Positions 14,531-22,442 of a stretch of DNA of 31,224 bases are shown piece after piece (positions within the stretch are counted from its first letter, which is position 1; every line of letters starts with the position of its first letter). Origin of the DNA: an uncultured Lachnospiraceae bacterium (GTDB lineage Bacteria > Bacillota > Clostridia > Lachnospirales > Lachnospiraceae); NCBI GenBank assembly GCA_910576975.1, contig CAJTJY010000008.1, positions 1 through 31,224 on the forward strand, in the 5' to 3' direction. Under the pieces are notes generated by a model, which made no database searches, had not been told where the DNA came from, and was given only the letters and a program-made list of their open reading frames with translations. The translations under genes and the position numbers were made by a program.

Positions 14531-15715
14531 ATGGCAGGCTCAACATTTGGCTCTCATTTTCGAATTACTACCTGGGGGGAATCCCATGGAACAGGGATCG
14601 GCGTCGTCGCAGACGGATGCCCAGCCGGTCTTTCTCTCAATGAGTCCGACATCCAACAATTTTTGGACAGAAGAAAGCCGGGACAATCCCGCTATTCCAC
14701 GCCCCGCAAAGAAGGAGACAAGGTAAAGATTCTCTCAGGCGTCTTTGAAGGACGGACCACTGGAACCCCGGTCAGCCTGGCCGTCTTCAACGAAAACCAG
14801 CGTTCCCAGGATTATGGAGATATAGCCTCCTACTATCGCCCAGGACATGCGGATTTTACCTTTGACGCAAAATATGGTTTTCGGGATTACCGGGGCGGCG
14901 GCCGTTCTTCGGGACGGGAAACCATCGGAAGAGTTGCAGCAGGCGCCATTGCTGTAAAAATCTTAAACCAGCTTGGAATCTCTTTTCTGACCTATGCCCG
15001 CTCCATCGGCCCAGTCACAATTCCACAGTCTGCCCAAGATCTTTTGACGGCCTTTGGCTCAAAAGACAGCAATTCCTTTGCCACCCTCCAGGAACAAATC
15101 CTTACAAATCCCGTCTTTATGCCGGATGAAGATTGTGCACGGAAAGCGGAATGTTATCTTGAAGAGTGCATGAGACGCACAGACTCTGCCGGGGGCGTAG
15201 TGGAATGCATCATCACCGGAGTCCCCGCTGGCATCGGAGAGCCAGTATTTGACAAGCTGGACGCCAACTTGGCAAAGGCAATATTTTCGATTGGAGCCGT
15301 CAAAGGCTTCGAGATCGGAGATGGCTTTCTTTCAGCTTCCGCCACCGGCTCTGAGAATAATGACAGCTTTCTGATCGAACACGGACGTCCCATCACTGCC
15401 AGCAACCATGCAGGAGGGATTCTTGGCGGCATCAGCAGCGGCGCTCCCTTGGTCTTTCGGGCAGCATTCAAACCCACGCCCTCCATTGCAGCCCCACAGC
15501 GCACCATTACCCAGGCTAGAGAAGAAATCTCTATTTCCATTCATGGAAGGCATGACCCAGTTATCGTTCCCAGGGCGGTGGTTGTGGTAGAATGCATGGC
15601 TGCCCTGACTCTGTTAGACTTACTGTTAGAAAATACCGGAGCGCGAATGGATTCTTTAGAAAAGCTTTATCGCGCTGACAAGCAAACTTCAAAAACTTTT
15701 CAAGAATTGAAATGA
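14531..15715 (+). CDS. aroC: Chorismate synthase
   Basis: A 394-residue chorismate synthase with the family's ITTWGESHG near the N-terminus, the RRKPGQSRYSTPR segment, GGGRSSGRETIGRVAAGA, and the C-terminal AALTLLDL helix. It converts 5-enolpyruvylshikimate-3-phosphate to chorismate using reduced FMN, the last step of the shared aromatic pathway. The start at 14531 is chosen because AGGAGG lies just upstream; an in-frame ATG 15 codons earlier falls in the leader. It is a single-gene unit on the plus strand, isolated from other aro genes, and followed by a large GC-rich hairpin. Confidence 0.95.
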   Translation: MAGSTFGSHFRITTWGESHGTGIGVVADGCPAGLSLNESDIQQFLDRRKPGQSRYSTPRKEGDKVKILSGVFEGRTTGTPVSLAVFNENQRSQDYGDIASYYRPGHADFTFDAKYGFRDYRGGGRSSGRETIGRVAAGAIAVKILNQLGISFLTYARSIGPVTIPQSAQDLLTAFGSKDSNSFATLQEQILTNPVFMPDEDCARKAECYLEECMRRTDSAGGVVECIITGVPAGIGEPVFDKLDANLAKAIFSIGAVKGFEIGDGFLSASATGSENNDSFLIEHGRPITASNHAGGILGGISSGAPLVFRAAFKPTPSIAAPQRTITQAREEISISIHGRHDPVIVPRAVVVVECMAALTLLDLLLENTGARMDSLEKLYRADKQTSKTFQELK

Positions 15716-15727
15716 TTAGAATCTATT

Positions 15728-15770
15728 ACACGGGGCTGTCCCACTAATACATTAGTGCGACGCCCCGTGT
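15728..15770. repeat. GGGGCTGTC-type palindrome after aroC
   Basis: ACACGGGGC (15728–15736) pairs perfectly with GCCCCGTGT (15762–15770), and the inside (CACTAAT/ATTAGTG) continues the stem. No U-tract follows on either strand, so if it terminates aroC it does so without the usual tail. The same words occur as half-sites at 613–621 and 6867–6882, which suggests a dispersed repeat family. The remaining bases to 15869 show nothing clear. Confidence 0.55.
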
Positions 15771-15869
15771 GGTTAAATGTATGATCATCTGACAAGAAAC
15801 AATGCCTGAGATCAAAAATGAGGCCGGTTCACTCTGGTCAGAAATAATTTCCACCTCTTGTGCTCTCCT

Positions 15870-16925
15870 CTAAACCAGCTTATGAATATGGATGCAGTTG
15901 GGCTGGTCGATGGAAATAGGCTTGCCCATCATAAGAAAACATTTTTTATCATAATTCACCCGGAAAGTGGTAATCTGATTGGTATCATGATTCAGGCTCA
16001 CGAAGTGCCTGCCATCAGGAAAAATGGCAAGCGTCTTTGGATAATCACCACTGATTTTAGATTCGCAGACTTCCGTCAGCTCTGCACTCTCAGGATTAAT
16101 TTCAAAAATAATCACAGAATTCGCCCCCGCATTAGAGCAAAACAAATACTTTCCGTTCTCTGAAATCTCCATGCCTGAAGCCGCGCAATTTTGCTTCTCC
16201 TTTGCATTCACCGTGGGCACGCTCTGTACTTTTTCAAACACTGGGCCTTCTGGCGTACACTGATAGCGATAGGCATTTACCTCATTCGTCTCCTCGCACA
16301 GCACGAAAGCATGCGTTCCGTCTTTGCTAAACCGGATCATTCTCGGCGAAGAATCAATCGGCTCCCGGAGGATATCTGCAATCTTCAGCTTGCCCTTTTC
16401 ATAATCAACTCTATAGATCTTCACATGATCAAGACCTCCGTCCACGGCGCACAGAAACTTCTCCCAAGGCGTCAGCTCCACGCAGTTGACGTGAGGACGA
16501 TAATTATGTTCAGCAATGCTTCTTCCGATTCCCGTATGGAAGATTCCATCCGAAATTTCACCAATGCTCCCATCCTCGTTGAGCTTCATCATGGTCACTC
16601 TCCCATCATGATATCCTCCCACAAACAAGTAACGGTTCTCCTTGTCCACTGTGACATAACAACCGCGCATCCCGCCGATCCATTTTTCATTCATAGGCTC
16701 TAAGTCCCCGTCTTCCAGCACACGAAACGCCGCCACGCCTTCATCTGCGATAGAATACAAAAACTTCCCATTAGGGGACACGATCAGGTCAGAAGGATTA
16801 TTGATCGGAACTACTTTACGCTCCTTCAGCTTTCCTTCTTCCACATCCATATCATAAATATGGATCCCCACGCTAGTCCCATGGGTGTAAGTTCCTACAT
16901 ATGCTACATATCTGTCTTTATTCAT
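15870..16925 (-). CDS. Beta-propeller lactonase family protein
   Basis: A 351-residue protein of the 6-phosphogluconolactonase-type seven-bladed propeller family (YbhE/Pgl-like). Repeated blade signatures such as SPNGKFLYS, KENRYLFVGGYHDG, SKDGTHAFVLCEETNEV, SENGKYLFCSNAGANSV and FPDGRHFVSLNHDTNQI are visible, and there is no signal peptide. A lactonase role in the pentose-phosphate route is possible, but no pathway gene is adjacent and some members have other roles. The ATG at 16923–16925 overlaps the end of the U32 gene by eight bases and follows GGAGGAG, so it is the last gene of the long minus-strand operon. Confidence 0.85.
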   Translation of the reverse strand: MNKDRYVAYVGTYTHGTSVGIHIYDMDVEEGKLKERKVVPINNPSDLIVSPNGKFLYSIADEGVAAFRVLEDGDLEPMNEKWIGGMRGCYVTVDKENRYLFVGGYHDGRVTMMKLNEDGSIGEISDGIFHTGIGRSIAEHNYRPHVNCVELTPWEKFLCAVDGGLDHVKIYRVDYEKGKLKIADILREPIDSSPRMIRFSKDGTHAFVLCEETNEVNAYRYQCTPEGPVFEKVQSVPTVNAKEKQNCAASGMEISENGKYLFCSNAGANSVIIFEINPESAELTEVCESKISGDYPKTLAIFPDGRHFVSLNHDTNQITTFRVNYDKKCFLMMGKPISIDQPNCIHIHKLV

Positions 16926-18159
16926 CTGCCTGCTCCTCCTTCTCTTGTCTGCGCAAAATATCATATTTTGCCAACGGCTGTCCTAAATCAATATATAACA
17001 CTTGCTTGGGATGGGGCGCTGACTCCATCTCATTGCCTTCTTGATCTCGAATTGCCTGTACTGTTACAGCAATATTATTACCGTCGGGCTTCATAACTTC
17101 AATCTGTTCTCCAACAGAAAACTTATTTCTCTGCTCAATACGATATCCCCTGTCGTCCTTTTCTCCCACAATGCCAAGATAAGTATATTCTTTCACATAA
17201 GTATTATTATCATAAATCTGCGTATGCTCATCTGGCTTTCCAAAGAAAAAGCCAGTGGTAAACTGCCGATACGTGCAGTTTGAGATCTGTTCCAGATACC
17301 AAGGCATATTTTTTTGATAACATTCCTTAGAAAGAAAATAGTCGTCTATGGCCTTTCGGTAAGTTCTTGCCACAGTGGCCACATAAAGGGCTGTTTTCAT
17401 CCTCCCCTCAATTTTAAAGCTGTCAATCCCCGCTTCCACAAGCTGAGGAATATATTCGATCATGCACAAGTCTTTGGAATTAAAAATATAAGTGCCTCGC
17501 TCATTCTCATAAACCGGCAAATATTCCCCTGGCCTAGTTTCCTCCATCACCGCATATTTCCAGCGGCAAGGATGGGTACACGCCCCCTGATTGGCGTCAC
17601 GTCCAGTAAAATAATTACTGAGCAAGCATCTGCCGGAATAAGAAATGCACATGGCTCCATGGACGAAAGTCTCAATTTCCAAATCTTTGGGAATTCTCGC
17701 CCGAATCTCCCCAATCTCCTGCAAGGACAGCTCTCTTGCAGAAACTACGCGCTTAGCACCCAGCTTGTGCCAGAACTGATACGTCCCATAATTGCTGTTA
17801 TTCGCCTGCGTCGAAATATGGATTTCAATCTCCGGACATGTCTCTCTTGCAATGGCAAAAATACCGGGATCTGAGATTATCACAGCGTCTGGCTTTATCT
17901 TTTTTAGTTCTTGAAAATAATCTCTGACGCCGTCCAAATCTTCATTGTGCGCCAAAATATTTGCCGTCACGTAAACCTTCACGTCATGTTGATGCGCAAA
18001 CGCAATTCCTTTCTCCAGGTCTTCCATAGAAAAATTCTTCGCCTTTGCCCTTAGCCCAAAAGACTCGCCGCCGACATATACGGCGTCCGCTCCATAGGTC
18101 ACGGCAATTTTCAATACCTCAAGGCTGCCAGCAGGCACCAGCAATTCCGGTTTCTTCAT
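16918..18159 (-). CDS. U32-family tRNA wobble-uridine hydroxylation protein (TrhP/YrrO-like)
   Basis: A 413-residue peptidase-U32 family protein. It has ELLVPAGSLEVLKIAVTYGADAVYVGG at the start, the VHGAMCISYSGRCLLSNY signature, and four cysteines (MC…RC…ACTHPC) expected to bind an Fe-S cluster. In Bacillus and Escherichia such proteins (TrhP) hydroxylate U34 of tRNAs to ho5U, and the next enzyme, TrmR, methylates it. trmR lies immediately upstream with a three-base gap, which strongly supports this role over proteolysis. Length and C-terminal domain match YrrO; a separate shorter YrrN-like partner is absent here. The ribosome site is inside the end of trmR. Confidence 0.88.
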   Translation of the reverse strand: MKKPELLVPAGSLEVLKIAVTYGADAVYVGGESFGLRAKAKNFSMEDLEKGIAFAHQHDVKVYVTANILAHNEDLDGVRDYFQELKKIKPDAVIISDPGIFAIARETCPEIEIHISTQANNSNYGTYQFWHKLGAKRVVSARELSLQEIGEIRARIPKDLEIETFVHGAMCISYSGRCLLSNYFTGRDANQGACTHPCRWKYAVMEETRPGEYLPVYENERGTYIFNSKDLCMIEYIPQLVEAGIDSFKIEGRMKTALYVATVARTYRKAIDDYFLSKECYQKNMPWYLEQISNCTYRQFTTGFFFGKPDEHTQIYDNNTYVKEYTYLGIVGEKDDRGYRIEQRNKFSVGEQIEVMKPDGNNIAVTVQAIRDQEGNEMESAPHPKQVLYIDLGQPLAKYDILRRQEKEEQADE

Positions 18160-18162
18160 AAA

Positions 18163-18807
18163 TTACAACCTCCTCACGCTGACTGTGACCCCGTCTCCGA
18201 CAGGCAATACAGAAGTAGTCAGCTCTTCCATATGAGTCAGCTCATACAGATAATCCCGCATCCGCTTATGGATGGTGCGGTTCCTCCTTGTCACTGCAAA
18301 ACGGGATTCTATAATGTCCCCCTCCTGCAACACGTTATCCGAAACCAGCACGCCCCCAGGCTCTAAAAGACGCATCACATCTTTCAAAAAGTGGATATAC
18401 TGTCCTTTCGCCGCATCCATAAAGATAAAATCATAAGGCTCAGTCAGAGTTTTAAGAACCTGCGCCGCATCTCCCTCCAACAATTCAATCACCTGGCATT
18501 TTCCAGCTTTTCTAAAATTCTCCTGGGCAATCGGAATCCTCTTTTGATAATTCTCAATTGTGGTTATTTTACAATCTGCCGGATTAAAATATTCCATCAA
18601 TAATGCGGAAAATCCCACCGCCGTACCCACCTCAAGAATTCGTTTTGGGCGGTTCATGGCAAGCAGGAGCTTTAAAAGGTTCTGTGTCTCTGTGCGGATC
18701 ACTGGCACATAATTCCTTTGTGCCTCCTCCTCCAATTCCATCAGGAAAGCTGGATTCTCGCTGTCCAAAGAATTGATATATGTGTTCAAACGCTCTCTCT
18801 TGATCAT
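18163..18807 (-). CDS. trmR: tRNA 5-hydroxyuridine methyltransferase
   Basis: A 214-residue class-I SAM methyltransferase of the YrrM/O-methyltransferase 3 type. The SAM loop is ILEVGTAVGFSALLM, followed by the acidic TTIENY strand, GDAAQVL, and FIFMDAAKGQY with the metal-binding aspartate, then LVSDNVL. By homology and context it methylates ho5U34 to mo5U34 in tRNAs reading four-fold codons. The start overlaps the end of the upstream MltG-like gene as ATGA, and U32 follows three bases downstream. A generic catechol-type O-methyltransferase is the alternative, but the yrrL–yrrM–yrrO order favours TrmR. Confidence 0.88.
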   Translation of the reverse strand: MIKRERLNTYINSLDSENPAFLMELEEEAQRNYVPVIRTETQNLLKLLLAMNRPKRILEVGTAVGFSALLMEYFNPADCKITTIENYQKRIPIAQENFRKAGKCQVIELLEGDAAQVLKTLTEPYDFIFMDAAKGQYIHFLKDVMRLLEPGGVLVSDNVLQEGDIIESRFAVTRRNRTIHKRMRDYLYELTHMEELTTSVLPVGDGVTVSVRRL

Positions 18808-19187
18808 TCCTCTTTTTCCTCAGCTTCTTCCCCAGCCAGGATTTGCATCAATTCCTGGGCATTCTTGGAAGTATTCAGCGTATATTTTCCTGCTTTTATT
18901 TTATCATGATACTCTGACAGCTCAAGCTGGATGGCAAACAAAAGACCGCTGTCCACGAGACGTTTTTCTTCCAGAAGACTTCCCAGCTCCAACGCTGACA
19001 TCCCTTCTGTCAGCACCACAGACATGTCCTGCCCTGGCGTTTCCTCCAAGGCAGGCTCTGTAAACACCCGGTAGCCCAAATCATATGCAACTTCTCCTGC
19101 TTTGAGAAGAACAAATGCCAGCAGCACCGCCAAGAGGATGCTCAAAGCAACATTTAATATATTCCATACTACCTTACTGTTTCTCAT
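18804..19187 (-). CDS. Short membrane protein related to the MltG N-terminus (YrrL position)
   Basis: A 127-residue protein with an N-terminal transmembrane anchor (about residues 8–30). An extracytoplasmic region of the LysM-like type found in MltG follows, with …MSALELGSLLEEKRLVDSGLLFAIQLELSEYHDKIKAGKYTLNTSKNAQELMQIL. Full MltG/YrrL proteins have about 340–380 residues and a C-terminal endolytic transglycosylase domain. That domain is absent, and the trmR gene starts at the stop codon. It therefore cannot cut glycan by itself, yet occupies the yrrL place in the conserved order. The ATG at 19185–19187 follows AAAGGGG. Such short forms may be widespread in this lineage. Confidence 0.75.
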   Translation of the reverse strand: MRNSKVVWNILNVALSILLAVLLAFVLLKAGEVAYDLGYRVFTEPALEETPGQDMSVVLTEGMSALELGSLLEEKRLVDSGLLFAIQLELSEYHDKIKAGKYTLNTSKNAQELMQILAGEEAEEKEE

Positions 19188-19215
19188 CTCATTCCCCTTT
19201 GACTGATCCTGCCTG

Positions 19216-19560
19216 TTACAAAGGATCAAATCCCAGATCAAACTCAATCTCCTCCATCAAACGGTAATTAATGCGCTGTACCATGCGGCACAAGGCAAGC
19301 TCCGCCGCCAAATACTCATTGACATAGGGCTGTGCGCGCAGAGGTGCAAATTCCTGTTCCAGCCTGTCCATCTCATTATACAGGTCTGTGTTCCGGTACT
19401 TGTGCAGTTCAAAATTCCGCCTGCGGAATTCATTGATTGCCCGCTCTTTCTCCGGATCCTGGTGAATCAATTCCCTTATTCTTTGATAATCCCGATATTC
19501 TGGGCTGTCTTTAAAGGCATTTGCCAAATTATTTAAAATCTCATCTAGTCTGTGATACAT
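19216..19560 (-). CDS. YlbF/YmcA (Com_YlbF) family protein
   Basis: A 114-residue, mostly helical, charged protein matching the Com_YlbF family (PF06133-like) by its pattern of SPEYRDYQRIRELIHQDPEK, INEFRRRNFELH and LEQEFAPLRAQPYVNEYLAAE. In Bacillus subtilis, YlbF and YmcA with YaaT form the Y-complex that modulates RNase Y activity and development. Here the gene directly follows an RNase J gene, so an RNA-decay link is an attractive inference. It is cytosolic, with no cysteine cluster motif visible, and sits 28 bases before the MltG-like start. Confidence 0.75.
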   Translation of the reverse strand: MYHRLDEILNNLANAFKDSPEYRDYQRIRELIHQDPEKERAINEFRRRNFELHKYRNTDLYNEMDRLEQEFAPLRAQPYVNEYLAAELALCRMVQRINYRLMEEIEFDLGFDPL

Positions 19561-19593
19561 AATAACCTCTGCTTTCCGTTATTCTGGAATTGT

Positions 19594-21258
19594 TTACACT
19601 TCCATGATAATGGGCATAATCATAGGCCTGCGCTTCGTCTTTTTCCAGACAAACTCACCCAGCTCTTCCTTGACTTCTGTCTTAATTTTTCCCCAGTCTG
19701 TAATATTTCTGTCCATGCAATATTCCATTGCGTCGTCAAGCACCCTCTTGGCCTCGTCCATAAGGCTCTCAGCGCCTCTTACATACACGAATCCCCGACT
19801 GACAATGTCTGGCCCTGCAAGCACTCTGCTGCTGCCAGATTCCAAAGTCATTACCACGATGATGATCCCGTCCTCCGCCAGATGCTGGCGGTCTCGCAGC
19901 ACGATATTGCCTACATCGCCAACGCCAAGGCCGTCGACAAGTATCGCCCCTACTGGAACTTTCTCCGTCACTTTTGCCCCGTTCTCATCCAGCTCCAGCA
20001 CGTTTCCAGAAGACAAAATAAAAATATCCTCTTTGTCAAATCCCAGTTCCTTTGCAATCGAGGCCTGCGCTTTTAAATGCTTGTATTCTCCATGTACTGG
20101 AATCGCATATCTGGGCTTTACAAGGGAGTATATCAGCTTGATCTCCTCTCGGCAGGCATGACCAGACACATGGGCGTCCTGAAATATCACTTCCGCCCCT
20201 TTCATAAACAACTCATTAATCACATTAGACACTGCCTTTTCATTGCCTGGAATGGGATTGGAGCTGAATATAATGGTATCGCCCGGCTTAATGGTTACTT
20301 TCTTATGAAGGTTCGCCGCCATCCTAGAGAGCGCCGCCATAGATTCCCCCTGGCTACCCGTAGTAATCAGCACGGTCTGTTCGTCTGGATAATTCTTCAA
20401 CTGCTCAATGTCAATCAAGGTGTTCTCTGGAATATGAAGGTAGCCTAGCTCCGTGGCAGTGGAAATAATATTGACCATGCTTCTACCTTCCACCACTACC
20501 TTCCTGCCGAACTTATAGGCAGAATTGATAATCTGTTGCACACGGTCCACATTGGATGCGAAAGTCGCAATGATGATGCGGGTATTGGTATGTTCCGAAA
20601 AAATATTGTCAAAAGTCTTTCCAACCGTGCGTTCTGAATTGGTAAAGCCGGGACGTTCCGCATTGGTGCTGTCACACATCAGGGCGAGCACGCCTTTCTT
20701 GCCGATTTCTCCAAATCTCTGTAAATCAATAGCGTCCCCAAATACCGGCGTATAGTCTACCTTAAAGTCTCCGGTATGAACCACGATCCCCGCAGGTGAA
20801 TAGATAGCAAGAGCCGCCGCATCCTGAATGCTGTGATTGGTCTTAATAAATTCCACTCGAAAACAGCCTAAATTAATATGCTGCCCATACCTAACCACCT
20901 TGCGCTTCACCTTGTTCATCATATTATGCTCCTGAAGCTTATTCTCAATAATGCCAATGGTAAGCTTCGTGGCATAAATCGGCACGTTGATATCCCGAAG
21001 CACATAGGGGATGGCACCGATATGGTCCTCATGTCCATGAGTAATGAAAAATCCTTTCACCTTGTCAAGGTTATTCTTAAGGTATGTGACATCCGGGATT
21101 ACCAGATCGATTCCCAGCATGTCATCCTCTGGGAAAGACAATCCGCAATCCACCACAATAATACTGTCTTCATATTCGAAGGCAGTAATGTTCATTCCAA
21201 TCTGTTCCAATCCTCCCATCGGAATGATTCTCAGTTTTGAGTTGTTTTGTTTTTTCAA
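19594..21258 (-). CDS. rnj: Ribonuclease J
   Basis: A 554-residue metallo-beta-lactamase/beta-CASP nuclease. The zinc motif HGHEDH is at residues 74–79, with further ligands in TNHS, HTGDFKVD and HVSGHA, and the beta-CASP and C-terminal domains are present. RNase J has 5'-to-3' exonuclease and endonuclease activity in mRNA decay and rRNA maturation. I place the start at the TTG at 21256–21258. It has GGAGGTG four bases upstream and gives the KKQNNSKLRIIPMGGLEQIG start typical of the family. A further upstream TTG lacks a ribosome site. Its placement between DUF1292 and YlbF inside the yrr-type operon is not the Bacillus order. Confidence 0.92.
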   Translation of the reverse strand: MKKQNNSKLRIIPMGGLEQIGMNITAFEYEDSIIVVDCGLSFPEDDMLGIDLVIPDVTYLKNNLDKVKGFFITHGHEDHIGAIPYVLRDINVPIYATKLTIGIIENKLQEHNMMNKVKRKVVRYGQHINLGCFRVEFIKTNHSIQDAAALAIYSPAGIVVHTGDFKVDYTPVFGDAIDLQRFGEIGKKGVLALMCDSTNAERPGFTNSERTVGKTFDNIFSEHTNTRIIIATFASNVDRVQQIINSAYKFGRKVVVEGRSMVNIISTATELGYLHIPENTLIDIEQLKNYPDEQTVLITTGSQGESMAALSRMAANLHKKVTIKPGDTIIFSSNPIPGNEKAVSNVINELFMKGAEVIFQDAHVSGHACREEIKLIYSLVKPRYAIPVHGEYKHLKAQASIAKELGFDKEDIFILSSGNVLELDENGAKVTEKVPVGAILVDGLGVGDVGNIVLRDRQHLAEDGIIIVVMTLESGSSRVLAGPDIVSRGFVYVRGAESLMDEAKRVLDDAMEYCMDRNITDWGKIKTEVKEELGEFVWKKTKRRPMIMPIIMEV

Positions 21259-21348
21259 ATTGCACCTCCAAAATGCTTGCCAGCTCCCTGCCAAGCGAAT
21301 TTATATTTAAAATGTATTCGGCCAGCGCTTCGCGCTTCTGCCTTTCAC

Positions 21349-21609
21349 CTACATCGTAAGATCTACGTCTTCCAAAATCTCCGAAAATATTTTGGATATA
21401 TATCCTAGCTCTTCCTCTGATTCCACCATCTCATACCTGGCTTCCTCATCCTGATCTTGCGACAAATCCTTTAAAATGAACGCGTCACAGTCCCCGTCCT
21501 CTTCTTCTGTAACCAAAAGATAACTGACTCCGTTAATCCGAGTCTGTTCTAATACATAAAATTCCAATGCCTCCCCATCCTGAGGAGACAAAAAAGTTAT
21601 TTTCTCCAT
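21349..21609 (-). CDS. DUF1292 (YrzB-like) protein
   Basis: An 86-residue acidic protein with the DUF1292 pattern: ITFLSPQDGEALEFYVLEQTRINGVSYLLV followed by an acidic loop and an EVE/EED-rich tail. The function is unknown, but it is a constant neighbour of ruvX and ireB in Firmicutes (yrzB in Bacillus). AGAGG precedes the ATG. The 90-base gap to RNase J contains small imperfect hairpins (for example AGCGC-GAA-GCGCT in the minus-strand RNA) but no clear terminator. Confidence 0.85.
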   Translation of the reverse strand: MEKITFLSPQDGEALEFYVLEQTRINGVSYLLVTEEEDGDCDAFILKDLSQDQDEEARYEMVESEEELGYISKIFSEILEDVDLTM

Positions 21610-21626
21610 ATCTGATTAAATCCTCT

Positions 21627-22085
21627 TTATTCCGTTGGTGCCGCTTCGCCTGCACAATCTTTTTTAAAACCCAAGGAATCCAGATAGCCTTGCAATATCA
21701 TCACAGCCGCAATCTGATCCACATAGGCTTTGCGGTTTTCTCTGCGTACGCCTTTCTCAATAAGAATCCGCTCTGCTGCCACCGTAGTCAGGCGCTCGTC
21801 CCATAATTCTACGGAAAGGCCGCTGCGCTTTTTTAACATTTCCTGGAATTCCAATGTTTTTTCGCAGCGTTCCCCTTGCGTGTTATTCATATTCTTCGGG
21901 AATCCCAATACAATCCTGTCCACCTGGTATTCTTGAATCAGCGCATCAATTCTCGCCAAAGTCTGTCTCAGCTTTCCCTGGGATTTCCGGGGGATTGTCT
22001 CAACAGCCTGCGCTGTCACAAGCAGTTCGTCGCTTACTGCGACTCCCACGGTCCTAGAGCCAAAGTCCAAACCCAAAATACGCAT
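21627..22085 (-). CDS. ruvX: YqgF/RuvX-type Holliday-junction resolvase homologue
   Basis: A 152-residue RNase-H-fold protein. It starts MRILGLDFGSRTVGVAVSD with the first catalytic aspartate (D7), then has VLGFPKNMNNTQGER, ELWDERLTT and a C-terminal YVDQIAA aspartate. This family (YqgF, YrrK) acts in 16S rRNA 5'-end maturation in Escherichia coli and was proposed as an alternative Holliday-junction resolvase. It follows the ireB gene by ten bases with a strong GGAGGGG ribosome site, as in many Firmicutes. Confidence 0.92.
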   Translation of the reverse strand: MRILGLDFGSRTVGVAVSDELLVTAQAVETIPRKSQGKLRQTLARIDALIQEYQVDRIVLGFPKNMNNTQGERCEKTLEFQEMLKKRSGLSVELWDERLTTVAAERILIEKGVRRENRKAYVDQIAAVMILQGYLDSLGFKKDCAGEAAPTE

Positions 22086-22095
22086 CTGACCCCTC

Positions 22096-22359
22096 CTATT
22101 CCCAGGAATTATTTTTAATATACTGACGCAGGATCTCTTCCACCAGCTCGTCCCGCTCTACCTTCATAATAAGGCTCCTTGCATTGTTATGGCTTGTAAT
22201 ATAAGTAGGATCTCCGGACATGATGTACCCTACTATCTGATTTACGGGATTATAGCCTTTCTCCCGCAATGCCCGATACACGATCTCCAGCACATCATCC
22301 ACCCGTATCTGCTGCTCTTTTTCCACTTTAAAAAATTGAGTATTATTTTTATCCTGCAT
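22096..22359 (-). CDS. IreB family regulatory phosphoprotein (YrzL-like)
   Basis: An 87-residue protein of the UPF0297/IreB family. It contains KVEKEQQIRVDDVLEIVYRALREKGYNPVNQIVGYIMSGDPTYITSHNNARSLI, which is highly conserved. In Enterococcus faecalis, IreB is a substrate of the PASTA kinase IreK and affects cephalosporin resistance through MurAA turnover. The N-terminal phospho-threonine region is represented here by T7 (inferred). It is first in the operon, with a strong promoter (22413–22441) beginning at the mtaB stop codon. Confidence 0.92.
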   Translation of the reverse strand: MQDKNNTQFFKVEKEQQIRVDDVLEIVYRALREKGYNPVNQIVGYIMSGDPTYITSHNNARSLIMKVERDELVEEILRQYIKNNSWE

Positions 22360-22412
22360 ATTCTCACGCCCTTATTTTCTGCTCTTTCGTTCTAATCTGA
22401 TATCTTCTTTCT

Positions 22413-22441
22413 ATTCTAATACAAATGTTCGGAAAATTCAA
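22413..22441 (-). promoter_or_regulatory. Promoter of the ireB–ruvX operon
   Basis: On the minus strand TTGAAT (22436–22441), a 17-base spacer and TAGAAT (22413–22418). It begins two bases after the mtaB stop codon, so the long downstream operon need not rely on mtaB transcription. Confidence 0.65.
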
Positions 22442-22442
22442 T

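Noticed and set aside
16918..18159. U32 protein as a secreted collagenase-type protease.
   Set aside because: No signal peptide, and linkage to trmR plus the cysteine pattern favour the TrhP tRNA-hydroxylation group.
21259..21294. RNase J start at the upstream TTG (21294).
   Set aside because: It lacks a ribosome site and would add 12 residues not typical of the family. The TTG at 21258 has GGAGGTG at good distance.
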